This document shows, one piece after another, positions 11,609 to 22,107 of a DNA stretch of 64,000 nucleotides (the stretch's first letter is position 1; each line of letters begins with the position of its first letter). The DNA lies in NCBI GenBank assembly GCA_030522415.1, contig CM060106.1, positions 25,737,467 to 25,801,466 of the forward strand. Reading direction: 5' to 3'. Origin of the DNA: Channallabes apus (lineage: Eukaryota; Chordata; Actinopteri; Siluriformes; Clariidae). The notes beneath the pieces were generated by a model that worked only from the letters and a program-made list of their open reading frames with translations, was not told where the DNA came from and ran no database searches. The position numbers were made by a program, and so were the translations under genes.

Positions 11609-11850
11609 AAGGGCAGCACGGTGGCGTAGTGGTTAGCACTTTGAGGGGCCGGGTTCAATTCCTGCCTCGGGTCTGAGTGCATGGAGTTTGCATGTTCTCC
11701 CTGTGCTTGGTGGGTTTCCTCTGGATTCCTCCATCTGTCCAAAGATGCTATTCTAATTGGTGTTTTCCCAAATTTCTTGTAGTGTGTGTATGTGTGTGCC
11801 CTGTGACGGACTGGCACCCCATGATGTATCCCGCCTCATGCCTAAAGTCT
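11609..11850 (+). repeat. SINE family S1, older subfamily copy
   Basis: Head with A box (gtagtggttagc) and B box (gggttcaattcc), then tgcatggagtttgcatgttc, diverging through the middle and decaying near 11850. The B-box region lacks the partial duplication seen in the young copies. Confidence 0.8.
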
Positions 11851-11997
11851 CCAGCAGTGTATTGTTTCCTGATCTGAAGCTTTTGCAAAAAAAAAAATCA
11901 ATAAAGATATCCGTCCCTTTGAAAAGCAGTGTGTTAATGGGAAGTCAATTAAGTAGTTTTTTTTTTTTTTTGATTTCTTGCTAGTTAATTCACTTTG

Positions 11998-12175
11998 ACT
12001 CACTCACTCTCTATACCACTTATCCTGTATCGGGTCATGGGAAGCCTGGAGGAGCACAAGGTGGGGTACACACGGAGGCAGTTCCGATCCTTCTCAGGGC
12101 ACAGGCGTGCACACACTATGGATAATTTGGAAATAGCGGGTAGCTTAATCTGCATGTCTTTGGACTGTGGGAGAA
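11998..12175 (-). repeat. SINE family S1, old partial copy
   Basis: Reverse copy with tail (cactcactctctatacc), a diverged middle and catgtctttggactgtggga; the head half is missing. Confidence 0.7.
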
Positions 12176-13019
12176 AATTTTCATTCATGTTATTTTCCTT
12201 CCATTTCATTTAGTAAATTATATATGATCATCGGTGAACAACAGATTCATTCCTCCATGCTGTCCCAAGAAATTCAAACAAAATCCAGTAAACATGTGTG
12301 CATCCCATGTGACATATCACATGACATAAAAAACGAGACCCATGTCTCTATAGACAAAAATTCCATGTGAAAATAAACACATGAGAAATCCCGTGTGAAA
12401 AATGAAATCCCATGACAATCTTTTTACTAAATCGCATGCGGAATGTAAAAGCACTTGCCATGCATGCAATATGAAAATCGATACTATAAGTGAACAAATA
12501 TTAATACCATGTGACTGTTGCAAATCAGTCTGGTGCAAAAAAAAAAAACCCAAACAATTCATTTAACATTGACTCTATAATACGTTCTTGGAAATTGAGA
12601 TGCATTGTATCTCTATTTCAAAGACAAAGAAAGAAAAACCGTTCGATGCTCAGCGTTAAGATGCTCATATTCTCTACCTTAACCTCGACTCACCAGCGTT
12701 CCGTCTCCTCTGCGTGTGTGAGGACAGTGCCAGCTGATGCACGTGGCGTTTTTCTGATGCGCCTCTTGGGCTCGTCAGCATTACCGTGGCTACTCTCGGA
12801 GACATCAGAACCCGGGAGAGCGAAGAAGCGGGAGAAGAGGAATGCCTCCTGCTCCCAGTCCTTTTGTACCTGTCTCTGTGAAGTGCTGAAGTCATCTCGT
12901 ACATTCCTCCACTTTGATCCTCAAAGCCTTCAGAGGAGATTCGGCACAGTGTGAACTTTATATCCAAGCCTGACAAAATTCCACACTTTTCCTGTCTTTG
13001 TAAACAAGCGCTCACTTAA
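12176..13019. other. Non-coding, no recognised repeat
   Basis: The 12690-12960 part is more GC-rich and of high complexity, but neither strand gives a supportable exon: the long plus-strand frame there has no domain and shares its bases with a minus-strand frame of similar length. It holds a palindrome-like ctttgatcctcaaag at about 12912. Confidence 0.5.
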
Positions 13020-13023
13020 AAAA

Positions 13024-13063
<40 letters not shown>

Positions 13064-13064
13064 T
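13020..13064. repeat. Poly-A followed by (TA)n
   Basis: About 22 A residues run directly into about 11 TA units. Confidence 0.95.
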
Positions 13065-14085
13065 CGGTCCTTGAAAAACAGCAGAGTGGTTCTTCACATC
13101 TGAACGACTATGACAGCAGAGTGGACCTAAAGAGCAACTCCTCCTTCACGACAGTTACTTCCCACCCTCTCTCTCTATCTTTCTCTCGCTCGCTCTCACT
13201 TTCTGTCTATCACTCCCTCCCTGATAGGGCCTGAGAACTTTGATAGCAGGGCACAGGGGACTGTTTGCCATTTTACGCACGGATGGCGTGTAGAGAGGAT
13301 GAGTCTGGGGATGTGGGCGTTCTCCGATCCCTCTGTGTAAGCTCTGTGTTTCCCAGGGGTAGGTAAAAGCCCTGCAGGACGTGATAGCCACCGTGACGGT
13401 TTCCTCTGGCAGGAACCAGCTGTGTGAGCAGTTCACTCTTCCCTTTCCTGGCCGAACTTCGCTCTGACCACACGTTTCCTGTCTGACACCCTTACACTCA
13501 CACACCCTTGCAGATGAGTGACTCAGACAGCAGGACATATGCTCTTGGTAAACTGTTCTTACTGATACGCACGAATCAGTGGCACGAGTTCTTCGGTTGG
13601 TTCGTGTGAGTGGAGACGTCTTTTTTAAATCAAACACAAAAGTGTTTATAATGTACGCTCTCCAGAAAATCCTACTAAGAGCTGAGCTGGTATGTGCTGT
13701 TTCTTCAGGGTTACCAAGTGGTGCATTGTTATCCTTAGAATAGGATGGTGAACATTTCCTGGTATTTTAACTGTTCTCAGGTTTTTCAGCGGAAGAGTCA
13801 AGCCGAAGACGTTGTGGAAATGGAAAAACCACAGAGAGGGAGAGAAAAAGAGAAAGCCATCTGACTGATGGCAGATGTTTGGTGTGTTTTTGCATGTTTG
13901 AATGATTCCTAAAATTTTTTTTTTTTTTCTCAATGTGCATACAGATGTGCTTTAATTATAGCACCAATACTCATAATAGAAAATCATGATAAACAGCAAT
14001 AATATTAGACACACTGTGGTTTCTTCATTAATATCATGTAAATATCAGGCAATTGGATAACCTCCCAGCTATCCAGTTGTTTTGT
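13065..14085. other. Non-coding, pyrimidine-rich in part
   Basis: Short CT-rich tracts near 13165-13215 and a poly-T at 13914-13928. No gene or repeat family was seen. Confidence 0.55.
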
Positions 14086-14340
14086 TATTTATGTTAGTTA
14101 CGCAGTACATTAAGCCAAAGAAGTGAAAAAGATTGAAGCTGAATAAGCTGAAGCTTTGGGTTGCTGAGTGGATGGTCATGAGTCGAACCGCACGATCGAC
14201 TGGGTCGGCACTGTTAGAGCCTAGGGCAAGACCATCAACCCTATGCCCCATACAACCCAGCGAGTGCATGCAGCGCCGGCACCAAGTCCGGTTAAATAAT
14301 GCGAGTGTTGCAACAAGAAGAGATTCCGGCGTAAAACATG
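14086..14340 (+). repeat. Probable old retroposon fragment
   Basis: About 14150-14340 has a tRNA-like beginning (gctgagtggatggtcatgag then tcgaacc) and ends with ttccggcgtaaaacatgg, a phrase I associate with dispersed fish retroposons. Heavily diverged; family unknown. Confidence 0.35.
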
Positions 14341-14477
14341 GATCACTCTATAAAATCTGAATCAGAATGATAACAATGTTGTACATGTTGGAAATGTTCT
14401 TCAAAGCCATCATGCCAGTAATGCTGAGTTTGAAAAGTGAATTAAGGAAGCAAGACAGAGAATGACAGCAAGACACA

Positions 14478-14510
<33 letters not shown>

Positions 14511-14669
14511 CGTTGAGAGCTGCCATATGTGTTCCTGATGGCCACGATCTGGCTCCTGTGTGTTTGTGTGTCCATGTGTGTGTGTGTGTCATGCTCCAAT
14601 CTTGCCATCACAGTTCTTGTATTGAGAGAGGAAAAGAGCTGCAGCTGGGACCTGCTGTGGCCCTCTGGC

Positions 14670-14739
<70 letters not shown>

Positions 14740-15147
14740 TAAAGTACAGAAGTGAAAGGGGATGTGCACACACAGATGTACCGTCTGTCACTGCCAAACA
14801 CTCACAGATGGCGGCCAGCGGAGTGGATGTGAGAGTAGTGTGTGTGTGTGTGTGTGCGTGCTTGTGATGTGTGGGAAGTTGTCCATGTGTTACAGGTGGG
14901 ACTTTTGCAAGAGAGCCCTAACTGTAAAACCACAAAATATTTTAGGGACTTTCCTTTTGTGTGTTGATGTAGAAACGCCCTGTGATTCACCAGGTTTCAC
15001 GCACCGATGTCTCTAATAAAGACAGAATGACGAGAAACAGGAATAAGCAACACAATTCATGGTATCACTCAGGCCACAGTAATACTTTACTGACTGTAGC
15101 ATCTTTAACAGCAATCCGAAAAAGTATGCGATATTATATGAGAATAT
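14341..15147. other. Non-coding with microsatellites
   Basis: (TG)n at about 14478-14500, a pure (CA)32 at 14673-14737 and (TG)n at about 14838-14856. Cys/Val- and His/Thr-rich frames here are microsatellite artefacts. Confidence 0.75.
14673..14737. repeat. (CA)32 microsatellite
   Basis: Pure CA run of about 32 units. Confidence 0.97.
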
Positions 15148-15340
15148 ACATTTAGGCATTTGGCAGATGCTCTTATCCAGAGCGACTTACATTTTTATCT
15201 CATTACACATCTGAGCAGTTGAGGGTTAAGGGCCTTGCTCAAGGGCCCAACAGTGGCAACTTGGTGGTTGTGGGGTTCGAACCTGGGATCTTCCGAACCG
15301 TAGTCCAATGCCTTAACCACTGAGCTACCCCTGGCCCCAG
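15148..15340 (-). repeat. tRNA-derived SINE, family S2
   Basis: Read on the minus strand it starts with a tRNA-like head (gtagctcagtggttaaggc A-box region; aggttcgaacccc B box), then a middle holding gggcccttgagcaaggccc, and ends with the tail gtaagtcgctctggataaga, a motif shared by a widespread fish SINE group. A second copy lies at 41154-41325. No clear target duplication was found. Confidence 0.85.
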
Positions 15341-15726
15341 AGGTACACTATGTGCATTAGTAGCAATTACAAAAAAATGACACCATAATGTCAGCGTACG
15401 TTAGAGACAAAGGAAGGAACAGTGGTGTAACACAGTGGAGTTCCACACGTCGTCCAGTGGGTTTTCTGGTCCCCTCCCAATTCCCAGGTCCATACCAGAT
15501 TCATTCTAAAATGTCAATAAGTGTATGAATGTGTGCGTTTGTGCATGTTGCCCTGTAATGGACCACATTTGTACTGTGTACGCCCTAAAAATTAAAAAGT
15601 CCATAAATACTGTATTCTCACTTTTCTGCCTCATGGTAGTTTCATTAAAAGTACTCTAAAGTTAAGTACTCTTTATCTCCAACTCTAAGAAGGCCTGCAC
15701 AGGAGAATTTGCCACACGTTTGCAGT
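15341..15726. other. Non-coding, no feature seen
   Basis: A faint resemblance to the distal part of S1 SINEs at about 15480-15600 (tgccctgtaatggacc) is too weak to call. Confidence 0.4.
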
Positions 15727-15870
15727 ACAGTAAGTCCTCTACATATGAACGAGTTAGTTCCAAGAGCCTGTTTGTAAGTCCGATTTGTTCATAAGTCCAA
15801 CAAACATTGTTTAGGTACTAATATACTAACACAATTGGCTATACACAGTATAAAGCTAACATGTTATGTA
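15727..15870 (+). mobile_element. Tigger/pogo-like DNA element end
   Basis: The end cagtaagtcctctacatatg with the repeated phrases tgaacgag and gtaagtcc resembles inverted-repeat ends of Tigger-like elements. Only one end is present. Gypsy copy C1 begins about 75 bp downstream. Assigned by resemblance only. Confidence 0.5.
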
Positions 15871-15943
15871 GATGATCTTGTCCTTGTTCTTTAGAATCGA
15901 TGGTCAAATGGTTCATGTTTAAAGAACGAGCAACGTCTGTCCT

Positions 15944-16501
15944 TGTCACGCTCTCAGTGCCTTCGCGCTGATCAGGGACCTTTTGACATTTCCTTTCCCA
16001 CGCTGTCAGACCCTCATCACGTGGTCATGCTTTCCCACGCTGTCATCGCTCCTCCCGGACCGCCCCGCCGGCACACCGGTTTCTCATCTGGCGCTGATTT
16101 CACCCAGCTTATAAGGAAGCGCAGCGCGCTGCCTCGTGCTGGATTATTGTGTGTTTTTTGGCCATAGTTTTCTCGCGTTTCTGTTCATGACTTTTCACGT
16201 TGCCGATCTCACTTGCCTCTCGTTTTTCCCCTCGCCTCCCGATTTGGATTATTGCCACGCTTGGATTTAACGGCTTTGAACTTTCGCTTTCATTTCTCGA
16301 CCACGGCTCAGCTTCACGTTTTTGCTCGACGCCCTCGCTGACTGATCACACGGCTTTGATCTCTTGCTCTCCTCCTCGACCACGGCTCAGCTTCACGTTT
16401 TGGCTCGACGCCCCCGCCGACTGATCACACGACTTTGATCTCTCGCTCTCTACCTGCAACTGGGTCCACTTTCACAGTCCACGTTCTGCAGCCACGCGAC
16501 A
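15944..16501 (+). repeat. C1 5' LTR (558 bp)
   Basis: Begins TGTCACG and ends GCGACA. It holds a TATA box at 16109 and two copies of an approx. 79-bp tandem unit, starting at 16302 and 16381 (each begins cacggctcagcttcacg). Confidence 0.92.
16109..16114 (+). promoter_or_regulatory. LTR TATA box (C1)
   Basis: ttataa in the context agcttataagga. The proposed RNA start is 16138, 29 bases downstream, where the primer-complementary segment 16138-16148 begins. Confidence 0.65.
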
Positions 16502-16502
16502 G

Positions 16503-16513
16503 AATAATCCAGC
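16503..16513 (+). other. Predicted self-priming primer binding site (C1)
   Basis: aataatccagc begins two bases past the last base of the 5' LTR and is the exact reverse complement of gctggattatt at 16138-16148, the expected 5' end of the transcript. It does not begin TGG as most tRNA primer sites do. The same arrangement is seen in copy C2 and family A, and in a shorter form in family B. Confidence 0.7.
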
Positions 16514-16520
16514 CAGCACT

Positions 16521-17705
16521 ATGGACCCAGCAGGGTTAGACGGAATGAGACGGGCACTGGAGACCCAAAGTGTGCTCCTTGGAAAGAACCAGGAGGAACT
16601 CATCGCCACGAGACAAACTCTAGCTGACGTCATCTCCCAAGTACAACTGCTCCAGGTACCTACAGCTCAGACCTCACACTCTGGAACACCACGAGAGCCA
16701 CGCCTACCAGCCCCTCCCACCTATGGGGGAGAACCAGGAACTTGCAGGTCCTTCCTCTCACAATGCTCACTGATTTTTGAGCTACAAACCTCCTCCTTCT
16801 CATCAGAACGTTCCCGGGTGGCCTTCGAGCTTCTCCAAGGGGCGGACATTTTCACCAAGCTCGACCTACGAAACGCTTATCACCTCGTCCGCATCCGGGA
16901 GGGCGACGAGTGGAAAACTGCCTTCAACACACCCACTGGGCATTACGAGTATCTGGTGGTTCCGTTCGGACTGACCAACGCCCCTGCCGTATTCCAGGCC
17001 CTCATTAATGACGTTCTCCGTGACTTCTTGAATTCTTTCGTGTTCGTGTACTTGGACGACATTTTGATTTTTTCTCGAGGCCTGGAGGAGCACCGGCACC
17101 ACGTTCGCCAAGTTCTGCAGAGGCTCCTAGAGAACAATCTCTTTGTTAAAGCCGAGAAATGTGAGTTCCATACAACTTCCACAACGTTCCTAGGGTTTGT
17201 CATCTCTCCCTCCAGACTGGAGATGGAGCCCGCCAAGGTCCAGGCCGTCTCCAACTGGCCCACGCCAGCCTCTCGACGTGACCTCCAACGGTTCCTGGGG
17301 TTCGCGAACTTCTATCGCCGCTTCATCCGGGGTTACAGTTCTGTCGCCACCCCCCTCACCTCCCTGACTTCCTCCAAGACACAGTTCTACTGGAACAACG
17401 AGGCAGACAAGGCCTTCGTGGACCTCAAGAAGCGGTTCACCTCAGCCCCCATACTCACCATACCCGATCCATCTCGCCAGTTTGTGGTAGAAGTGGACGC
17501 CTCCAACACTGGCGTTGGGGGAATTCTCTCCCAAAGATCCCCGCGAGACAACAAGCTGCACCCCTGCTCATTCTACTCCCGCCGTCTATCTCCAGCTGAG
17601 AGAAATTATGACGTAGGCGACCGAGAGCTCCTGGCCATCAAGTTAGCACTAGAGGAGTGGAGACATTGGCTGGAGGGGACCGAGCTTCCCTTCACAGGAA
17701 CTTAG
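16521..17705 (+). pseudogene. C1 gag-RT fusion frame created by internal deletion
   Basis: A 394-codon open frame. Residues 1 to about 101 are the gag N-terminus ([11 protein letters not shown], no motif). The frame then jumps into the reverse transcriptase palm (KLDLRNAYH, then [10 protein letters not shown], the catalytic YLDD) and on into the thumb and RNase H ([12 protein letters not shown]). In C2 about 1398 bp (466 codons) lie between the two parts, so the deletion kept the frame; the joint shares gcct with both edges. The frame ends early after [11 protein letters not shown] because 16 bp between two tca repeats are missing. An enzyme without its RT fingers is not expected to work. Confidence 0.88.
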
Positions 17706-19061
17706 AGTACCTGCGCACCGCCAAAAGACTCAATGCCCGCCAAGCTCGGTGGTCGCTATTCTTCTCAAGATTCAATTTCACCCTGTCCTACCGCCCAGGT
17801 TCTAAGAACACTAAGCCTGATGCCCTCTCACGTCAGTTCTCCCTACCACAAGATCCCACACCATGCCAACCCATTCTACCATCTTGTTGTCTCGTTGCCG
17901 CCTTAGAGCTAGACATCGAGACCAAAGTCAAGCAGGCATTGACTCAGGAGCCCGGCCCAAGCAATGTCCCCCCAGATCGCCTCTTTGTTCCCCCCGGTCT
18001 GCGCCCGCAGGTCCTGGAGTGGGGTCATGGATCCAAGCTGTCCTGTCACCCAGGCTCTGCCCGAACGCTCTTTATCATACAACAGTGTTTCTGGTGGTCC
18101 ACGATGGGGAAGGATGTCTCCAGCTTTGTGGCAGCCTGCGACATCTGCACCCGCTGCAAACCCAACAACCGTCCTCCGGCTGGCCTCCTCAGACCCTTAC
18201 CCATACCTCACCGTCCCTGGTCGCATATTTCGCTGGACTTTGTAACAGGACTACCCTCATCTGACGGAAACACTTGCATCCTGACCATTGTTGACCGCTT
18301 CTCCAAGTCCGTCCACCTAGTCCCGCTCCCCAAGCTCCCGTCCGCCAAAGAGACCGCAGAGCAATTGATACTTCATGTTTTTCGTCTTCACGGCCTCCCC
18401 ACCGACATAGTTTCAGACCGTGGCCCTCACTTCACCTCACGCTTCTGGGGGGCCTTTTGTAAACTCATCGGAGCCTCTCCTAGCCTATCTTCTGGTTTTC
18501 ATCCCCAATCCAACGGCCAAACAGAACGAAAAAACCAAGCAATGGAAGTCTCCCTCCGGTGTATGACTACTCGTGATGCCACCACCTGAAGTAAGTTTCT
18601 CCCGTGGGTCGAGTACGCTCACAACTCCCTGCCATCTGCCTCAACGGGTCTCTCTCTGTTCCAGTGCTGCCTGGGCTACCAACCACCACTGTTCCCCACT
18701 CAAGAGGAGGAGGTAGAGGTCCCCTCGGCACAACACTTTGTCCGCCGCTGCAGACGTACATGGTTACGAGCCAGACGATCCCTGCTGCAAGCATCCCGCT
18801 TATACAAGAGACAGGCGGACCGTCATCACTCCAAGACTCCCAGGTATCACATAGGAGACAGAGTCATGCTCGCCACCAGAGACATTCCCCTAAAGACACT
18901 TTCACGCAAGCTCTCTCCCCATTTCATCGGACCCTTCACAATAACCAGGATAATCAACCTGTGCGCTGTCCGTCTCCTACTCCCATCGTCTATGCGACGC
19001 ATCCACCCCACCTTCCATGTGTCCCAGCTACGACGCATTGTAAACTGTACTCTAATCTGTA
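17706..19061 (+). pseudogene. C1 RNase H end and integrase, broken
   Basis: A second frame (from about 17657, shifted by the 16-bp deletion) carries the end of RNase H, the integrase zinc-binding part ([19 protein letters not shown], then CDICTRC) and the catalytic core ([27 protein letters not shown]), giving the D,D35E triad. A TGG to TGA change relative to C2 stops it at 18587. Similarity continues in frame to about 19060 through the integrase C-terminal region ([14 protein letters not shown]). No chromodomain follows, because the sequence passes straight into the truncated LTR. Confidence 0.88.
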
Positions 19062-19463
19062 CTGGATTATTGTGTGTTTTTTGGCCATAGTTTTCTCGCG
19101 CTTCTGTTCATGACTTTTCACGTTGCCGATCTCGCTTGCCTCTCGTTTTTCCCCTCGCCTCCCGATTTGGATTATTGCCACGCTTGGATTTAACGGCTTT
19201 GAACTTTCGCTTTCGTTTCTCGACCACGGCTCAGCTTCACGTTTTTGCTCGACGCCCTCGCTGACTGATCACACGGCTTTGATCTCTTGCTCTCCTCCTC
19301 GACCACGGCTCAGCTTCACATTTTGGCTCGACGCCCCCACCGACTGATCACACGACTTTGATCTCTCGCTCTCCTCCTCGACCACGGCTCAGCTTCACGT
19401 TTTGGCTCGACGCTCGACTACCTGCAACTGGGTCCACAGTCCACGTTCTGCAGCCACGCGACA
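19062..19463 (+). repeat. C1 3' LTR lacking U3
   Basis: Matches the 5' LTR from the proposed RNA start (ctggattattgtg) to its end, so U3 is missing and R plus U5 remain. It carries three copies of the 79-bp unit (starting 19225, 19304, 19383) against two in the 5' LTR. Confidence 0.9.
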
Positions 19464-19468
19464 GTCCT

Positions 19469-20506
19469 CCTTTCACTTTACTGTATGTTCACTTTTGTCT
19501 CCATTATTATTGCTTGCTGCTTCTTAGCAGTAACACCACCATCAACTAGTGGTTTAACGGTGTAGTTGCAGACAGACCAGCGCATACTGTAAGTATAAAT
19601 GCTCACAATTCCGTAGACCACATTGATTTTACACAGAAGCAGATATCAGGCTACCTATTTTACCTCGCTGCTTGTTACTGTACGTTTTACTTTCATTAAC
19701 ATCTGTTATTGGTTACAGACTCAAATCTGACCTCTGATCTTTGTGTGTGGGTGTCCATGTGCTCTGCAGGTTTCCTCTGGGTATTTCAGTTTTCTCCCAC
19801 AAACCAGTGAGATGAGTTGTGTGCTTGTGTGTCCCCTTTTTGTTGCCTTGAGTTACTTAGTTTAGTCTGCGGTGACAATACACAAATCGAGTGTGGCTCA
19901 TTCTTCACACCGTCATTTGTTTCAAAACCACAATGACAAAGATAATGAGACATTATTGTCATTGTAGTAATACTGTACAACGGAATTTGTTTTGTTGCTC
20001 TCAGAGACGAGCAGCAGTAAAGAGGATGTAAGAATAAAACATCAATGTCATTTTGAATGCCATGCTGCTGCCCTCTACCCTACTGATTACAGTAAAGTGA
20101 AATGAATTGGTGTGTGAGTGTGAGCGGCTATGACTGTATGGTTAACTGAGTGGAGTGAAAAGTCTCTGCAGGTGTGTGTCTGTGTGTGTGTTCAGGATTT
20201 CACTTATAAAGAAGCAGCTCCCTAATGTGTAACCTAATAACCAAGATCATTATTCGGAATCATTCAGAAGTGTGTATGGCTCACACACTTATAACAAAAC
20301 AGGTGCTGATGATCTTTACAGAGCAGAAGTAGCAGAAACACATCTCAAGATCAACTGTTCAAAGGAGATTCATGCAGTTTTTGGACGCCTTCAGCAAAAC
20401 TTTACAATGTAGAAAGAAATAAAAATCAAGAACCATCATGGATCATGGATATACACACACACATACAAACATATATACACACACACATGCACATACTGTA
20501 CATATA
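19469..20506. other. Non-coding, no gene seen
   Basis: Mixed AT-rich sequence. Short TG and CA runs lie near 20170-20190 and 20450-20485. No repeat family recognised. Confidence 0.55.
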
Positions 20507-21589
20507 TACCCTAGTAAAAAAAAAAAAAAGTATGCTAAGTATATTAAATCCTAGCGTGCCAAAGCATACTTAAATGTACTTGCTCCAGACTAATGACTAG
20601 TATACTTGAAGTTTGCTATTTTGGAACAACTAATTTTGTACTAAGTGTATTTAAGTTGTAATTAAATTGTACAAAAGCACAAATTTAAGTGTATTAAGTA
20701 TACTTTTGTGTGCTAAAGTGGAACAACTTTAAGTATACTTAGTACACTTAAAGTATATGGCTGTGTGTGTACTAACGTACATACCTGACAGTATTATTAA
20801 TACAATTTAAGTATATATTTAATGTATTATAAGTACATTACAGCTATTTTTACTGTATTACAAATACATGATTAATATACTATGAGTATATTCTAATTGC
20901 AGCAGTAGCATGCTGTTATACTTCTGGACAATTACAAATACTCAAAGTACACTTTGTGCTTGTGTTGTAAAGTATAATACAAATATACTTTATTGTATCA
21001 TACAGTACATAAAACCTTCTATAATACTGTATTGCAAATGTGTTACCAGTACACTAAAGGTGTTTAGGATAATTTACAAATGATAAATACATTTTCTACA
21101 CTATAACATGTTTTTGAAACACATTACATCAGTAATTATGAGGCAGATTTTATTCATGAGTTCAACAGATTTAATTTGCACAAGGTTACGAAAAAGCACT
21201 ACTATAGTTTATTTGTGTTCAACAAAACTCAGGTTGTCTCACAAACACACAAACTAAAATATAAACTGGTGTGTGAACACAGACAGACATTAGTATTAGA
21301 ATCTACAGCTACAGTATTAGTTTAAACCTGGTGTGTTGATTCTGTTGATTCTGACAGAGACTGAAAACAGGCCGAGAGCTACAGAGCCATTATACCACAA
21401 GCAAAGTACAGAACACATCAACAACAAATTACACAATACAAACTATAGATTAAAGTATGTACTTAATTACAAATTACCTAACAAAAACCGTTAAATTTAC
21501 CTTATGCCGATGAAAATAAAATAATAACGATACGAACTAACGCACGCGATGATGCAGCTTCAGCCGTTAATTCAAACTAGAAGTAGAGA

Positions 21590-21700
21590 ACTGGGGAGCC
21601 AATCAGAGAACGGACAGTCCGAATCTGCCCGCCTCCAGCCTCTTATTGGCTGGTGGGGCGCTGTCTAGTCTCCGGTTGGCTGGAATAGTTGCAGAGTTTA
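21590..21700. promoter_or_regulatory. CCAAT-rich GC block inside the DNA element
   Basis: Within otherwise AT-rich arms, 21540-21895 is GC-rich and carries gccaatcag at about 21598, ttattggctgg (inverted CCAAT) at about 21643 and ggttggctgg at about 21673. This resembles a CCAAT-box promoter, perhaps of a lost element gene. No downstream frame supports a product. Confidence 0.3.
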
Positions 21701-22107
21701 CAAGGCTGCTGCAGTTTGTGTGTCGCTCTATGACAGTGAGCGGACAGAAGAGTGAGAGAGTAAAAACATAAATTATCTTGAACGGCAAAAGTGATTTTGA
21801 GCGCGCAGGAACGAGTTTGAGATCGCGCGCGCGAGGGAGAGATTCAGCGTGCAAAAACGAGTCTAAAAGCACACGAGAGAGTAGTGCACTCAATATAAGT
21901 ACATATTAATAAGTATATTTACATTTAACTGATAATATACTGAGACTACCGTATATTAAAATTTGTATTCTAATATATACTTTCTGTACATTTGTACAAT
22001 GATTATTTCGAGCATATCTTTTTTTAAATATACCAAAAATATATTGAAAAACAAGTTTAAATAAGTATACTTTGGAAATTAGACCAGCCTTTCACTTAAA
22101 GTATATT

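Larger units (their letters stand above)
15944..19463 (+). mobile_element. Ty3/gypsy LTR retrotransposon, family C, copy C1 (defective)
   Basis: Flanked by a perfect 5-bp target duplication, gtcct (15939-15943 and 19464-19468). Order: 5' LTR, primer site, gag start fused to reverse transcriptase, RNase H, integrase, then a 3' LTR without U3. Compared with sister copy C2 it lost an in-frame approx. 1.4 kb segment (most of gag, zinc knuckle, protease, RT N-terminus), a 16-bp segment in RNase H, and everything from just after the integrase core to the start of R. It cannot be autonomous. Confidence 0.93.

Noticed and set aside
12511..12954. 147-codon plus-strand frame as a possible host exon
   Set aside because: An equally long frame lies on the opposite strand, the composition is not protein-like, and no splice context or domain supports it.
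15480..15600. Possible further S1 SINE copy
   Set aside because: Only tgccctgtaatggacc resembles the consensus; the order of the other landmarks is missing.
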